Assembly (NCBI GenBank): GCA_963733845.1
Contig: CAVTEM010000007.1
Coordinates: 186,001-250,000 of the forward strand
DNA length: 64,000 nucleotides
Direction of reading: 5' to 3'
DNA from: DATFQE01 sp963733845
GTDB lineage: Bacteria; Actinomycetota; Thermoleophilia; Gaiellales; Gaiellaceae
This document shows positions 9,475-18,484 of this stretch, one piece after another. The notes below the pieces were generated by a model. The model worked only from the letters and a program-made list of their open reading frames with translations, searched no databases and was not told where the DNA came from. A program made the position numbers and the translations under genes. Each line of letters starts with the position of its first letter. The stretch's first letter is position 1.

Positions 9475-9875
9475 GCGGCCTCGAGGTCGAGCGGGTCGAC
9501 TTCATCGGCGTGCCGGTTCAGGACCTCGCGCGCGCCGACGAGTTCTACGGGAAGACGCTCGGGCTCCGCCGCAACCCGAACTCGGGCAAGCGCTGGGTCG
9601 AATACGAGACGGGCAACGTCACGCTCGCCCTGATCTCGCCCGAGGCCCTGGGCCCCGAGTACTTCGAGAACTTCAGCGCGAACTGGATGCCGATCGCGTT
9701 CCGCGTCCCGGATGTCGAGGAAGCACGCCGGCGGCTCGAGGCCGCCGGCGTGGAGTTCGAGACCGAGATCATCGACTCGGGCGTCTGCCACATCGCCGGC
9801 TTCCACGACCCCGACGGGAACGCGCTCCAGCTTCACCGCCGGTACGCGCCCTTCGCGGACGGCACGACTCCCTAG
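9471..9875 (+). CDS. VOC (glyoxalase/bleomycin-resistance/dioxygenase fold) protein
   Basis: A 134-residue single vicinal-oxygen-chelate domain. The two beta-alpha-beta-beta-beta modules are recognisable: FIGVPVQDLARADEFYGKTLGL at the N-terminus and AFRVPDVEEARRRLEAAGVEF in the second half, ending in FHDPDGNALQLHRR, the usual metal-ligand strand. The GTG start overlaps the MMPL stop codon, so the two are almost certainly co-translated; a detoxification or resistance role together with the exporter is a reasonable inference. VOC proteins have many reactions (lyases, isomerases, dioxygenases, drug binding), so no substrate is given. Confidence 0.82.
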   Translation: MSGLEVERVDFIGVPVQDLARADEFYGKTLGLRRNPNSGKRWVEYETGNVTLALISPEALGPEYFENFSANWMPIAFRVPDVEEARRRLEAAGVEFETEIIDSGVCHIAGFHDPDGNALQLHRRYAPFADGTTP

Positions 9876-9901
9876 CGAGCGCGTGGCATGCTGGCGTCGC
9901 C

Positions 9902-10289
9902 ATGCCCGACGCCAGGGACGAGCTGCGGGCCGCGCAGCCGGCGCTGCTGGCGCTGCACAAGGCGCTGCTCGACGCCGAGCGCGCGCAGGTCGAGAGCGTG
10001 CACGGCGCGCTGAGCGGCGCCGAGTTCCTGCAGCTGGTGTCGGACCCGGTTCGCTACGGCTGGCTGAAGCCGTTCTCGACTCCTGCTCGTTGCGATCGAT
10101 GACACGCTCAATCCGCGGGAGGGCGAGGAGCTGAAGGAGCCGGCCGAGCTGCTGGACGAGGCGCGGGACTTGATGCTCCCGCCCAAGGACGACACGCCGT
10201 TCGGGCAGCGCTACAAGGCGCTGATGCAGCTCGACCCCGACGTCGTGCTCGCGCACCGCGGAGTCTCGAGGCTGCTCACTCCGCGCTAG
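9902..10289 (+). CDS. Conserved-looking hypothetical protein (frame change near 10080)
   Basis: I do not recognise this family. From ATG 9902 a helical, charged protein (DELRAAQPALLALHKALLDAERAQVE...) runs to ...RYGWLKPFS. After a one-base shift at about 10080 it continues as LLLVAIDDTLNPREGEEL...LDPDVVLAHRGVSRLL to a TAG at 10289. Composition and codon use are smooth across the join, giving roughly 129 residues. There is no signal peptide, membrane segment or metal motif. It meets the aldo/keto reductase tail-to-tail with a short overlap. It could be intact in the real genome with an indel error here. Confidence 0.55.
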
Positions 10290-11302
10290 AGCTCGACCAG
10301 AGGTTGAGGTCGCTCTCGGTGGCGTAGCGGTCGATCTCCTCCAGCTCGTCCTCGGTGAAGCTCGAGCCGGTCGAGCGCGCCGACGCTGTCCTCCAGCTGC
10401 TCGACGCTGCTCGCGCCGACGAGCGCGGAGGTGACGCGCTCGTCGCGGAGCACCCAGGCGAGCGCGAGCTGCGCGAGCGTCTGGCCACGGCCGCGCGCGA
10501 GCTCGTTCAGCGCCCTGATCTTCTCGAGCGCCTCGTCCGTCAGCAGGTCCGGGGAGAGCGAGCTGTCACGCGCTGCTCGCGAGCCCTCCGGGATCCCGTC
10601 GAGGTACTTGTCGGTCAGCATCCCCTGCGCCAGCGGCGAGAAGACGATGCACCCGATCTCGAGCTCCCCGAGCGTGTCGAGCAGCTCCGGCTCGATCCAG
10701 CGGTTCAGCAGCGAGTACGACGGCTGGTGGATCACGAACGGCGTTCGCAGCTCGCGCAGGATCGCGGCCGCCTCCGCGGTCTTCGCCGCCGAGTACGAGG
10801 AGACGCCGACGTAGATCGCCTTGCCCGCGCGCACGGCCGAGTCGAGCGCGCCCATCGTCTCCTCGAGCGGCGTGTCCGGGTCGAAGCGATGCGAGTAGAA
10901 GATGTCGACGTAGTCCAGGCCCATCCGGGCGAGGCTCTGGTCGAGGCTTGCAAGCAGGTACTTGCGCGAGCCCCACTCGCCGTAGGGACCCGGCCACATG
11001 TCGTAGCCGGCCTTGGTGGAGACGATCAGCTCGTCGCGGTAGGGCCCCAGGTCGGCGGCCAGGATGCGGCCGAAGTTCTCCTCGGCCGATCCGTACGGCG
11101 GGCCGTAGTTGTTGGCGAGGTCGAAGTGGAGGATGCCGAGGTCGAAGGCGCGCCGGGCGATCGCGCGGCCGATCTCGAACGGCCGGTCGTGGCCGAAGTT
11201 GTGCCAGAGCCCGAGCGAGACCGCCGGCAGCTGCAGGCCGCTCCGGCCCGAGCGCCGATACAGCATCCGCTCGTAGCGGTCCTCCGCGGCGACGTAGGTC
11301 AC
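10276..11302 (-). CDS. Aldo/keto reductase, YghZ / L-glyceraldehyde-3-phosphate reductase type (frame change near 10365)
   Basis: An NADPH-dependent oxidoreductase of the AKR superfamily with a TIM-barrel fold. The N-terminus (YERMLYRRSGRSGLQLPAVS then LGLWHNFGHD) is characteristic of the YghZ group. The catalytic tetrad is visible: Asp in HFDLANNYGPPYG, Tyr in the same segment, Lys in STKAGYDMW and His in YSHRFDPDTP. NADPH-binding strands (VGASSVEQLEDSVG) follow. The last part changes frame: after SVGALDRL the family C-terminus FTEDELEEIDRYATESDLNL is read one base over and stops at 10276. The GTG at 11302 reproduces the full YghZ-type N-terminus. Likely a methylglyoxal or triose detoxifier, by homology only. 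Confidence 0.88.
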
Positions 11303-11356
11303 TCCGCTATCGAAGCAAGAAGCGGAGCGCAGCGCAGCGGGAGGCGAGCTCGGCCA

Positions 11357-12547
11357 TCAGTCCGCGACCGCCTCGCGAGCCAGCTGGTGCCGCACGCGGT
11401 CGCGCGCATCGGCGAACCGCAGAGCTTCGTAGGCGATCAACCCGGTAAGGACACTCGCGACCAGGACGACGCTGCCGAGCGCCGGCAGTTCGACGGCTAC
11501 GGGGATCAGCACGAGCAGGAGGACCGCCGTGAGCAACCGCTGCCTGTTCAGCGTGTGCACGTTTCGTAGGCGGAAGGCGACGTGGGCGAGCAGATACAGC
11601 GCCGTTCCGCCGAGGAGCGCCGCCGCGGGGACGAGCTTCAGCGGCTCGCCCACGTCGCCGAGCGTCTTCTTCATCCCGAGGGCGACCAGGACGATGCCCG
11701 CCACCATCGGAAAGTGGAGGTAGGAGTACGAGTCCCGAGCCATCGAGTTCTGCTCGCGGCCGGGCTTCGCCTGGGCGAGCCGCCGCTGTGCGACCAGCGC
11801 GACCACGTCGAAGTAGAGCCACCAGAGGCAGGCCGCGACGGCGGTGCCGACCACGGCGGCCGCGACGACGCCCGCGTCTATCTCGCCGACCACGCCGATC
11901 CCGATCGCCACGATCGATTCGCCGAGGGCGATGATGACGATCAAGCCGTGCCGCTCGGCGAAATGGCCGGGAACCAGCTTCCAGCCCTCCACTCCGAGGA
12001 TGGCCGGACCGCCGATGTCGATCAGGACAGCGACGACCCAGAGCGAACCTTGCACCCAACCGTCGGCGAACGCGGCCGCGGTGAGGAGCCCGACGGCGAG
12101 GGTGGTGCTCGCGGCAAGCGTCGAGACGGAGTAGCGGAGTCCGGGATCGTCACGGCTCGCGAGCACGAAGAGCGCAATGTGTGCGACCCGGACGACGCCG
12201 TAGGCGCAGGCGAAGATCAGCGCCGAGTCGTCGAAGGCCCCCGGCACGCAGAGCGCCGCCACGAGCAGGCCGGCCATTGCGCCGAACATGGCCAGCCGGA
12301 CCGCGCCCTCTTCCGGGTCGACCACGCTTGTCAGCCAGGCGTAGCCGCCCCAGCACCACCAGAGGACGGCGAGCACGGCCAGGCTCCTCAGCAGCCCGGC
12401 CCAGGTGGGGTCCGCGGCCATCAACGCCGTGCACTGCGTGATCGCGAGCACGAAGACGAGGTCGAAGAAGAGCTCGAGCGGCGTGACCCGCTCCTCCTCC
12501 CGCAGGACGGCGGTGAGGCGCCGGGGACGCGCAGGGCCCTCGCTCAT
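11357..12547 (-). CDS. Low-temperature-requirement A (LtrA) family membrane protein
   Basis: A 396-residue polytopic membrane protein. The family signature RVTPLELFFDLVFVLAITQ sits at residues about 20-38, and a second conserved block AERHGLIVIIALGESIVAIG lies near 210-230; both are diagnostic of LtrA (Pfam LtrA). About 11 hydrophobic helices are present. The family is named after a Listeria mutant with poor growth in the cold; its biochemical function is unknown. The start is ATG 12547. The next gene leftward is the aldo/keto reductase, 54 bp away, so co-transcription is possible. It converges on nothing and stands downstream of a LysR regulator on the same strand. Confidence 0.88.
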   Translation of the reverse strand: MSEGPARPRRLTAVLREEERVTPLELFFDLVFVLAITQCTALMAADPTWAGLLRSLAVLAVLWWCWGGYAWLTSVVDPEEGAVRLAMFGAMAGLLVAALCVPGAFDDSALIFACAYGVVRVAHIALFVLASRDDPGLRYSVSTLAASTTLAVGLLTAAAFADGWVQGSLWVVAVLIDIGGPAILGVEGWKLVPGHFAERHGLIVIIALGESIVAIGIGVVGEIDAGVVAAAVVGTAVAACLWWLYFDVVALVAQRRLAQAKPGREQNSMARDSYSYLHFPMVAGIVLVALGMKKTLGDVGEPLKLVPAAALLGGTALYLLAHVAFRLRNVHTLNRQRLLTAVLLLVLIPVAVELPALGSVVLVASVLTGLIAYEALRFADARDRVRHQLAREAVAD

Positions 12548-12576
12548 GCGGCGATTGTCGCAGCCGGGCTACGTGG

Positions 12577-13548
12577 CTAGGCGACCGAGCGGGCCGGCTC
12601 GACGAGCGAGTCGCCGGCTTCCACGGCGATCGAGATCAGCGCCCTCGCCGAGTCGGTCGGTGTCCGCTCCGAGTGCCAGGCGATCGCGATCTGACGAGGC
12701 GGTACGAGCTCGCCGAGCTCGATCGCGACGGTGCGCTCGTCCTCGTAGTTCACCGCCAGGCGCGGCATCAGCGCGATCCCGAGGCCCGCCGCCGCGTAAC
12801 CCTGCACGGCCTCGTTGTAGTCCGAGCGCAGCACGACGCTCGCCTCGAGCCCGTTCGCACGGAACTGGCCCGCGAGCGACTCGATCCGCTTGCACGCGCG
12901 GAAGACGATCAGCGGCAGGCGGGCGAGCTCCGCGAGCGTCCGCGGCGGACAGGCGCGCGCCTGCTCGGAGCCGGCCTGCGCGACGAGCACGTACGGGTCG
13001 GTCAGGACCGGCGTGGTCGCGAACGGCCCAGTCGGGAGCGGCAGGTCGAGGAAGGCGAGGTCGAGGTCACCGCGCTCGAGCGCGCGCAGGAAGTCGAGAT
13101 CGTGGAGCGCCTCGCCGAGCTGTACGTCGATATCGGGAAAGGCAGTCACGAAGCGCCGCAGGATCCCGGGCAGCAAGCGCGTGCTGACGCTCTCGTAGGC
13201 GCCGATGCGCAGCGGGCCGGCGGTGCCGCGGGCCAGGGCGTCGATGTCGGTCTTCGCCGCACCGAGCCGGGCCTGAATCGCTTCGGCGTGGGCGAGCAGC
13301 GTCGTGCCGGCCACCGAGAGGCCGAGCGTCTTCTTGCCGTGCACACGCTCCACCACTCGCATGCCGACGATCCGCTCGAGGCTCGCGATCTGCTGGCTGA
13401 TCGCCGACTGCGTGTAGCCGAGCCGCCGGGCCGCACCGTTGAACGACCCCTCGTCGGCTACCGCCTGGAGCGCCGCGAGATGGCGAAATTCGAGGCCGAG
13501 CCAAGCCTCGGTGCCTTCGTGGGTGTCGCCTGCCTCACGGACGAACAC
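12577..13548 (-). CDS. LysR-family transcriptional regulator
   Basis: A regulator of about 323 residues with the standard LysR layout. An N-terminal winged HTH (RHLAALQAVADEGSFNGAAR then RLGYTQSAISQQIASLE) is followed by a linker helix and two alpha/beta effector-binding subdomains (GPLRIGAYESVSTRLLPGIL marks the start). No ATG lies near the HTH. The GTG at 13548 gives a 20-residue leader before the HTH and is the closest sensible start; the open frame reaches 13713. It faces a 400-bp gap shared with a divergent solute-binding protein gene and precedes ltrA by 29 bp, so it may control either neighbour. Its inducer is unknown. Confidence 0.88.
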   Translation of the reverse strand: MFVREAGDTHEGTEAWLGLEFRHLAALQAVADEGSFNGAARRLGYTQSAISQQIASLERIVGMRVVERVHGKKTLGLSVAGTTLLAHAEAIQARLGAAKTDIDALARGTAGPLRIGAYESVSTRLLPGILRRFVTAFPDIDVQLGEALHDLDFLRALERGDLDLAFLDLPLPTGPFATTPVLTDPYVLVAQAGSEQARACPPRTLAELARLPLIVFRACKRIESLAGQFRANGLEASVVLRSDYNEAVQGYAAAGLGIALMPRLAVNYEDERTVAIELGELVPPRQIAIAWHSERTPTDSARALISIAVEAGDSLVEPARSVA

Positions 13549-13955
13549 GCTGAGTAAGACGCCTGGACTTGTTCGAAGATTGTTAAGGCCAGGTTGGGCT
13601 GCGCGAGGCGCCCACTTCCTTCCCTCGCCTTGTGCGTCGTCGGCCCACGACGCACAAGGCGATACGGAAGGAGTCTCGCTGGCCAGTGTGGAGATAAGTA
13701 CCCCGCGGCGCAAGCGAAACTACTACTGAACCAATCACATTGAGTAATAGAGGGCCTGTAAAAAGGCGCGCCCGAAGGACGTTGTTATTTCACGAAAGTT
13801 AGTTCTGAATTTCCGGTGATTCGTAACTCTGTTCAGCACTCAACGATTCCTTACGTAGCCTCACCGATGCGGGAGCACGCCGTCTAAGTCCTCGACGCGA
13901 AAGGCACGCGTCACGGCCAGCAATGGTCACTGGCCGAAACTCGGAAAGGAGCAGC
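13549..13955. other. Long AT-richer divergent control region
   Basis: This 407-bp gap between the LysR regulator and the family-5 solute-binding protein has no credible gene. It holds a 15-bp perfect hairpin (13626-13661, listed separately). From about 13730 to 13860 there is a clearly AT-richer stretch (runs such as gttgttatttcacgaaagtt) that probably contains the promoter of the solute-binding protein. I cannot place a -35/-10 pair with confidence. Confidence 0.5.
13626..13661. repeat. Perfect 15-bp inverted repeat in LysR / SBP control region
   Basis: Arms cgccttgtgcgtcgt (13626-13640) and acgacgcacaaggcg (13647-13661) pair perfectly around a 6-nt loop. An outer ttcc/ggaa pairing extends it imperfectly. 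It has no T-run, so it is not an obvious Rho-independent terminator. It could be an operator, an RNA attenuator in a long leader, or part of a small RNA. Confidence 0.7.
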
Positions 13956-15617
13956 ATGCAAAGACGGCTGATGCTCTCCATCGCCATGCTGGTGATTGGA
14001 GCGAGCCTGCTAACCGCTACGGCCACTGCTGGGTCGTCGGCGTCGAGCGGGCCCGAGGCATCGAGCGGGCCGGCGCAGAGGGGCGGCACCTTTAGGTACA
14101 GCCTCGACACCGACATCGACTATGTCGATACGGCCCTGTCGTACTACTCGATCTCGTGGCAGATCATGTACGCGGCGCACTCGATGCTCTTGAACTATCC
14201 GGACGCCCCGGCACCGCGCGGGTCGCGGCTCGTCCCCGAGGTCTCCCAGGGCATGCCCCGGATCTCCAAGGACGGCAAGACGTACACGTTCACGCTGAAG
14301 AACACGTATCGCTTCAGCAACGGCAAGCGCGTGACGGCCGCGAACTACGCGGCGGCGATCAACCGCAACCTCAACCCGCGGATGGCCTCGCCGGCGCAAC
14401 CGTTCATCCAGGACATCGTCGGAGCCCAGGCCGTCATCGACGGTCGCGGGAGGACGGCGTCGGGCGTCAAGGTGCTCTCGCCGACGCGCCTGCAGATCCG
14501 GCTGACGAAGCGGGCTCCTGACCTGCTCTCGCGGCTTGCGATGCCGTTCTTCGCCCCGATCCCGACGAACATGCCGATCAACCCCGACGGGGTGCAGGCG
14601 CCGATCGTCGGCTCGGGCCCGTACTACATCGCCAAGTGGGAGCCGAAGCGCGCGATCACGCTGCTGCGGAACAAGTTCTACAAGGGCCCGCGGCCGCACA
14701 ACGTCAACCGGATCGACTTCGACATCGGTCTGCCTCTGCAGACGATCCGCCTGAACATCGAGTCCAATTCGACCGACTTCGGGCCGGTCCCGCCGGCAGC
14801 TCATGCCGAGCTGGGTCAGAAGTACGGCGTCCGGAAGGGTTCTCCGGGCCAGTACTTCGTCAACCCGTCGGCCGCGTTCCGCTACCTGGCGCTGAACCAC
14901 GACCGGCCGCTCTTCGGCGGCTCGGGCCTGGGCAACGTCGGCCTGAAGAAGGCCGTCAACAACGCCATCGACCGGATCGCGATGATCAACCAGCGCGGCG
15001 CGTACGCGGGCGTGATCAACGACCAGTACATGCCGCCGACGATGCGTGGGTTCCAGAACGCGGCGATCTACCCCTCCCGGCCGAACGTCAGCCGGGCGCG
15101 GTCGCTCGCTCAGGGCAACCTCCGCAGCGGTAACGCGGTGTTCTACACCTGCAACACGGGCCCGTGCATCCCGACGGCCCAGGTCGTGCAGGACAACCTG
15201 AAGGCGATCGGTCTCGACACCGAGATCAAGCCCTTCCCGCGTGCCGTTCAGTTCACGAAGAGCGGAACCCGTGGCGAGCCCTTCGACATCTCGCTCGAGG
15301 GCTGGCACATGGACTACTTCGATCCGTACGACTTCATGTTCCTGCTCGACGGAACGACGATCCGGGCTGCGAACAACAACAACTACTCGTACTTCAACAA
15401 CCCGCAGTACAACCGCAAGATCGCGGCTGCAGCCTCCATGGTCGGGCAGGCTCGCTACCGCGCCTTCGGTCAGCTCGATGTCGACCTGGCGAAGAACGCT
15501 GCACCGCTGGCGTCGTACATCACCGACAACACCCGGCACCTCGTCTCGAGGTCGACCGGCTGCTACTTCTACCAGCCCGTGTACGAGCTCGACATCGCGG
15601 CGATCTGCAAGAAGTAG
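13956..15617 (+). CDS. ABC-type peptide/oligopeptide substrate-binding protein, family 5
   Basis: A 553-residue exported binding protein of the SBP_bac_5 (OppA/DppA) family. The signal peptide is MQRRLMLSIAMLVIGASLLT..., without a lipobox cysteine, so cleavage by signal peptidase I is expected. The family landmarks GGTFRYSLDTDIDYVDTA, LVPEVSQGMPRISKDGKTYT and GSGPYYIAKWEP are present. ATG 13956 has an AAAGGAG ribosome site five bases upstream, which decides the start. No permease or ATPase genes of this transporter type follow: the gene is alone, closed by a strong hairpin. It may serve permeases encoded elsewhere, or act as a sensor. Codon bias and the long leader suggest strong, regulated expression. 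Ligand unknown. Confidence 0.9.
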   Translation: MQRRLMLSIAMLVIGASLLTATATAGSSASSGPEASSGPAQRGGTFRYSLDTDIDYVDTALSYYSISWQIMYAAHSMLLNYPDAPAPRGSRLVPEVSQGMPRISKDGKTYTFTLKNTYRFSNGKRVTAANYAAAINRNLNPRMASPAQPFIQDIVGAQAVIDGRGRTASGVKVLSPTRLQIRLTKRAPDLLSRLAMPFFAPIPTNMPINPDGVQAPIVGSGPYYIAKWEPKRAITLLRNKFYKGPRPHNVNRIDFDIGLPLQTIRLNIESNSTDFGPVPPAAHAELGQKYGVRKGSPGQYFVNPSAAFRYLALNHDRPLFGGSGLGNVGLKKAVNNAIDRIAMINQRGAYAGVINDQYMPPTMRGFQNAAIYPSRPNVSRARSLAQGNLRSGNAVFYTCNTGPCIPTAQVVQDNLKAIGLDTEIKPFPRAVQFTKSGTRGEPFDISLEGWHMDYFDPYDFMFLLDGTTIRAANNNNYSYFNNPQYNRKIAAAASMVGQARYRAFGQLDVDLAKNAAPLASYITDNTRHLVSRSTGCYFYQPVYELDIAAICKK

Positions 15618-15641
15618 CGACCGAACACTTCGGTCAAACGC

Positions 15642-15677
15642 AAGCGGGGCGCCCATCGGGCGCCCCGCTTCGTTTCG
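15642..15677 (+). terminator. Rho-independent-like terminator after the family-5 SBP gene
   Basis: A 13-bp perfect stem (aagcggggcgccc / gggcgccccgctt) with loop atc, followed by the T-rich cgtttcgt. It sits 24 bp after the SBP stop and 15 bp before the end of the convergent sigma-factor gene, so it may serve both strands. Confidence 0.85.
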
Positions 15678-15691
15678 TATGACCTCGGTCT

Positions 15692-16780
15692 CTAGGCGGC
15701 GCCGGCGAGATCGCCGCGCAGCGAGAGAGGCCGGGTCCCGAGCACCGAGCCGAGGCGGGACAGAGCGCTTGCCTCCAGCTGGCGGATGCGCTCGCGCGTC
15801 AGGCCGAGCTCACGGCCGATCTGGTCGAGGCTGACACCCTCCATGCCTTCCCCGAAGCCGAAGCGCAGCTCGATCACGCGCCGCTCTCGCTCGGGCAGCG
15901 ACTCGAGCGCGTCGCGCACGCGGTCCTGCTCCAGCCTGGACTCGACGGTGTCGAGCGGATCGTCGGCGCTGCGGTCGGCGTGCAGGTCGCCGAGCTCCGC
16001 GTCGCCGTCGCCGACCGTCTGGTTCAGCGAGACCGACGCCTCGACGGCCTCGAGCGCCTCCTCGACGTGCTTCAGCGGCAGCTGCGTCGCCTCCGCGAGC
16101 TCCTCCGTCGTCGGCGTGCGACCGTGCGCGGTCTCGAACCGCTGGCGCGCGCGGCGAAGCTTCTGGCGCCGCTCGACGACGTGCACGGGCACGCGGATCG
16201 TGACCGCCTGGTTGGCGACTGCGCGCTGGCAGGCCTGGCGGATCCACCAGGTGGCGTACGTGGAGAACTTGTAGCCCTTGCGCCAGTCGAACTTCTCGAC
16301 GGCGCGGTTCAGGCCGATCGTGCCCTCCTGGATCAGGTCGAGCAGAGGCAGGTCGTGACCGCGGTAGCGCTTGGCGATCGAGACGACGAGGCGCAGGTTG
16401 GAGTTGACCATCCGCTCCTTGGCGACGAGATCGCCGCGCTCCACGCGCTTCGCGAGCGCGACCTCCTCGGAGGCGGTCAGGAGCGGGTAGCGGCCGATCC
16501 CGTTCAGAAACAGCTGCAGGCTCTCGACGGTGCCGTGGCTGGACGGAGTCAGGTCGAGCTCGGGCTCCGAGATCGCCTCGGCTTCGGCCTCGATCTCGAC
16601 GTCGGCCTCGGCGAGCGCCGTGCGCACGGCCTCGAGGGCGTCGTCGTGCAGCTCGAGCTCCAGGCGAAGCTCCTCGAGCTCGGCGGCGCGCACGACGCCG
16701 CGCTCCTGCGCGCCCTGGAGAAAGCCGTCCAGTGCGTGGAGATCGAATTCGTGCCGGTTCAGCGCAAGATCGTTCAGCAT
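15692..16780 (-). CDS. RNA polymerase sigma factor, RpoD/SigA family (second copy)
   Basis: A 362-residue group 1/2 sigma-70 factor. Region 1.2 begins at about residue 84 (ESLQLFLNGIGRYPLLTASE). Region 2 contains NLRLVVSIAKRYRG, LLDLIQEGTIGLNRAVEKFD and KFSTYATWWIRQA, the -10 recognition helix. Region 4.2 is SLDQIGRELGLTRERIRQLE, the -35 recognition HTH. An acidic N-terminal stretch (about residues 45-80) replaces a full region 1.1. A second, distinct RpoD-type gene lies at 21231-22331. Region 2 differs at several positions (RYRGHDLP versus SYLGRGLS; WRKGYKF versus YRKGYKF), so this copy is more probably an alternative group-2 sigma. It has a long leader with an inverted repeat. Confidence 0.93.
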   Translation of the reverse strand: MLNDLALNRHEFDLHALDGFLQGAQERGVVRAAELEELRLELELHDDALEAVRTALAEADVEIEAEAEAISEPELDLTPSSHGTVESLQLFLNGIGRYPLLTASEEVALAKRVERGDLVAKERMVNSNLRLVVSIAKRYRGHDLPLLDLIQEGTIGLNRAVEKFDWRKGYKFSTYATWWIRQACQRAVANQAVTIRVPVHVVERRQKLRRARQRFETAHGRTPTTEELAEATQLPLKHVEEALEAVEASVSLNQTVGDGDAELGDLHADRSADDPLDTVESRLEQDRVRDALESLPERERRVIELRFGFGEGMEGVSLDQIGRELGLTRERIRQLEASALSRLGSVLGTRPLSLRGDLAGAA

Positions 16781-17167
16781 TCGGTCCTTCCGTGGTGTCT
16801 GGGTTCGGCGCGCAACTCGGCGGGCGGGGCCGCGGTCGCGCCTCCTTCAATGAGAGATAACGGGCCGGGCACCCAGTTGGACAACTTTCCGGCCCGATTC
16901 GTACCGAACCTTTACTTCTCCTTTACGACTTCACCCTAACGCAATCTCCGCGGCCTGTCTGCGGTCGGACGAGCCGTCTTTCGCGGCGTCCGCGGTGGGG
17001 TCCTGCCGGTCCGCCCTTCGACGGTGGCAGGCTCTGCATCGTCATTCGTTCCGCACCGCCGAGTGGTTTCGCGTTCCTACGGCAGGGAGAAGCTTCCTCA
17101 CACTTTCGTAATCAGTGACGCCAACACTTTGCCCGCCTGAAGTAAGCGAACGAAGGGAGAAAGAGGC
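16781..17167. other. Intergenic leader region of the sigma-factor and CHRD genes
   Basis: There is no credible gene in this 387-bp divergent gap. Close to the sigma gene lies an inverted repeat (cgggccgg 16861-16868 / ccggcccg 16889-16896) enclosing a smaller agttg/caact pair. This could fold in the 5' leader of the sigma mRNA. The stretch 16900-16940 is AT-richer and probably holds promoter elements. Confidence 0.45.
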
Positions 17168-17733
17168 ATGAAGAGGCTCGTGTTCGTTTCGGCCCTCGCC
17201 GGCGCGCTCCTCGTCGCTGTGGCCGCCACGGCTGCCGTGGTACACAACGACAACGGTAGGAGCGGCAAGGCAAAGCTCGACAGCTATCAGGAAGCCCCGC
17301 TGACCCTCTCCACGACGGGGACCGGCTCGTTCAAGATCCGCGTGCGCTCGGACGGGCTCCACTACAAGCTTAGGTACTCGGGCGTATCGGCGCCCGTAAC
17401 GCAGGCGCACATCCACTTGGGCCGCACCGGCCTCGCAGGCGGCATCATGGCGTTCCTCTGCGGGCCTCAGCCGTCGGCGGGCGACAAGCCCGTCTGCCCG
17501 GCTACCGAGGGCACCGTCGAAGGCGTGATCGACGCGGCGGACATCACGTCGGCCCGGCGAGCCAGGGGATCGCGGCCGGCGAGCTCACCGAGACGATCCG
17601 GGCGCTGCGCAAGGGCGCGGTCTACGCGAACGTGCACACGACCGCCTTCCCCGGCGGCGAGATCCGCGGCCAGATCAACGACGACGGCCACAAGGGGAAG
17701 GGGAAGGGCAAGGACAGGGACAAGAAGCGCTAG
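17168..17733 (+). CDS. Exported CHRD-domain protein (frame change near 17555)
   Basis: A small exported protein with a signal peptide (MKRLVFVSALAGALLVAVAA...) and one CHRD domain, the chordin-like beta-rich fold common in bacterial secreted proteins of unknown function. CHRD marks are seen in order: LDSYQEAPLTLSTTGTGSFK, LHYKLRYSGVSAPVTQAHIH and HLGRTGLAGGI. After a one-base shift near 17555 the C-terminal half reads ELTETIRALRKGAVYANVHT then TAFPGGEIRGQI. It ends in a lysine/glycine-rich tail (KGKGKGKDRDKKR). ATG 17168 follows AAGGGAGAAAGAGG. The split halves are both intact, so an indel error is likely. Extracellular role unknown. Confidence 0.82.
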
Positions 17734-17754
17734 AGCGCTCACGTCGCACGTCCT

Positions 17755-17790
17755 CCGAGGGCCCGCCTTGCGCGGGCCCTCGGCGTTTCG
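17755..17790. terminator. Bidirectional terminator hairpin
   Basis: A 12-bp stem (ccgagggcccgc / gcgggccctcgg) with a 5-nt loop, then cgtttcg. It lies between the CHRD stop (17733) and the convergent permease end (17792). Confidence 0.8.
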
Positions 17791-17791
17791 G

Positions 17792-18484
17792 CTAGGCGAG
17801 CCGGCGTTCGAGGTACGCGGCCAGGCGCGTGAGAGGGAACGAGATCAGGAAGAAGATCACGAGCAGGGTCGCGTAGATCTCGAACGCGTAGATCTGGCCT
17901 TCGCCGACCGGCGGCGGGGCTGCGAGGCGCTCGACCTGGCGCTTGCCGGCCTCGAGCAGCTCCAGCGCGCCGATCAGCGCGGCGAGCGTCGAGTTCTGGA
18001 GCACGTTCACGAGCAGGCTGACCATGGGCGGAAGCAGGCGCCTGAGGGCCTGCGGGACGATCACGTGTCTGTGCCGGCCGAGCCAGCCGAACCCGAGCGC
18101 GGCGGACGCCTCGTGCTGCTCGCGCGGGATCGACTGGACCGCTCCCCGCGTCGCCTCGGCCACCTGGGCGCTGCCCCAGAGCGACAGCCCGATCGCCGCC
18201 GCCTGGATGGCGCTGAAGCGGATGTCCAGCGAGGGCAGCGCGAAGAAGATCAGGAAGATGGTCACGATGATCGGCAGGCCGCGCCAGATCTCGATGTACA
18301 GGCGGATCAGCGCGCGCAGCGGCCGGAAGTGGATCGTCATCAGCGTCCCGAGCAGCACCCCCACGATCGCGCTCGCGGCCACCGACTCTCCCGCGATGAT
18401 CAGCGTCCCGCGCAGCCCTTCGGTGAGGATGTAGTCGAGAGCCTCGCGATACCACTCGGGCAGCTCGTACGCCAGCAGGTTCAT
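17792..18484 (-). CDS. Polar amino-acid ABC transporter permease (HisM/GlnP family), second permease
   Basis: A 230-residue inner-membrane permease of the His/Glu/Gln/Arg/opine type. It has about five hydrophobic helices. The EAA coupling loop that docks on the ATPase is EQHEASAALGFGWLGRHRHV, followed by IVPQALRRLLPPMVS. Early landmarks of the family, YIEIWRGLPIIVTIFLIFFA, are present. The last gene of a four-gene operon read leftwards: ATPase, binding protein, permease, permease. Its ATG overlaps the TGA of the preceding permease (ATGA), implying coupled translation and heterodimer assembly. Closed by the hairpin at 17755-17790. Confidence 0.92.
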   Translation of the reverse strand: MNLLAYELPEWYREALDYILTEGLRGTLIIAGESVAASAIVGVLLGTLMTIHFRPLRALIRLYIEIWRGLPIIVTIFLIFFALPSLDIRFSAIQAAAIGLSLWGSAQVAEATRGAVQSIPREQHEASAALGFGWLGRHRHVIVPQALRRLLPPMVSLLVNVLQNSTLAALIGALELLEAGKRQVERLAAPPPVGEGQIYAFEIYATLLVIFFLISFPLTRLAAYLERRLA

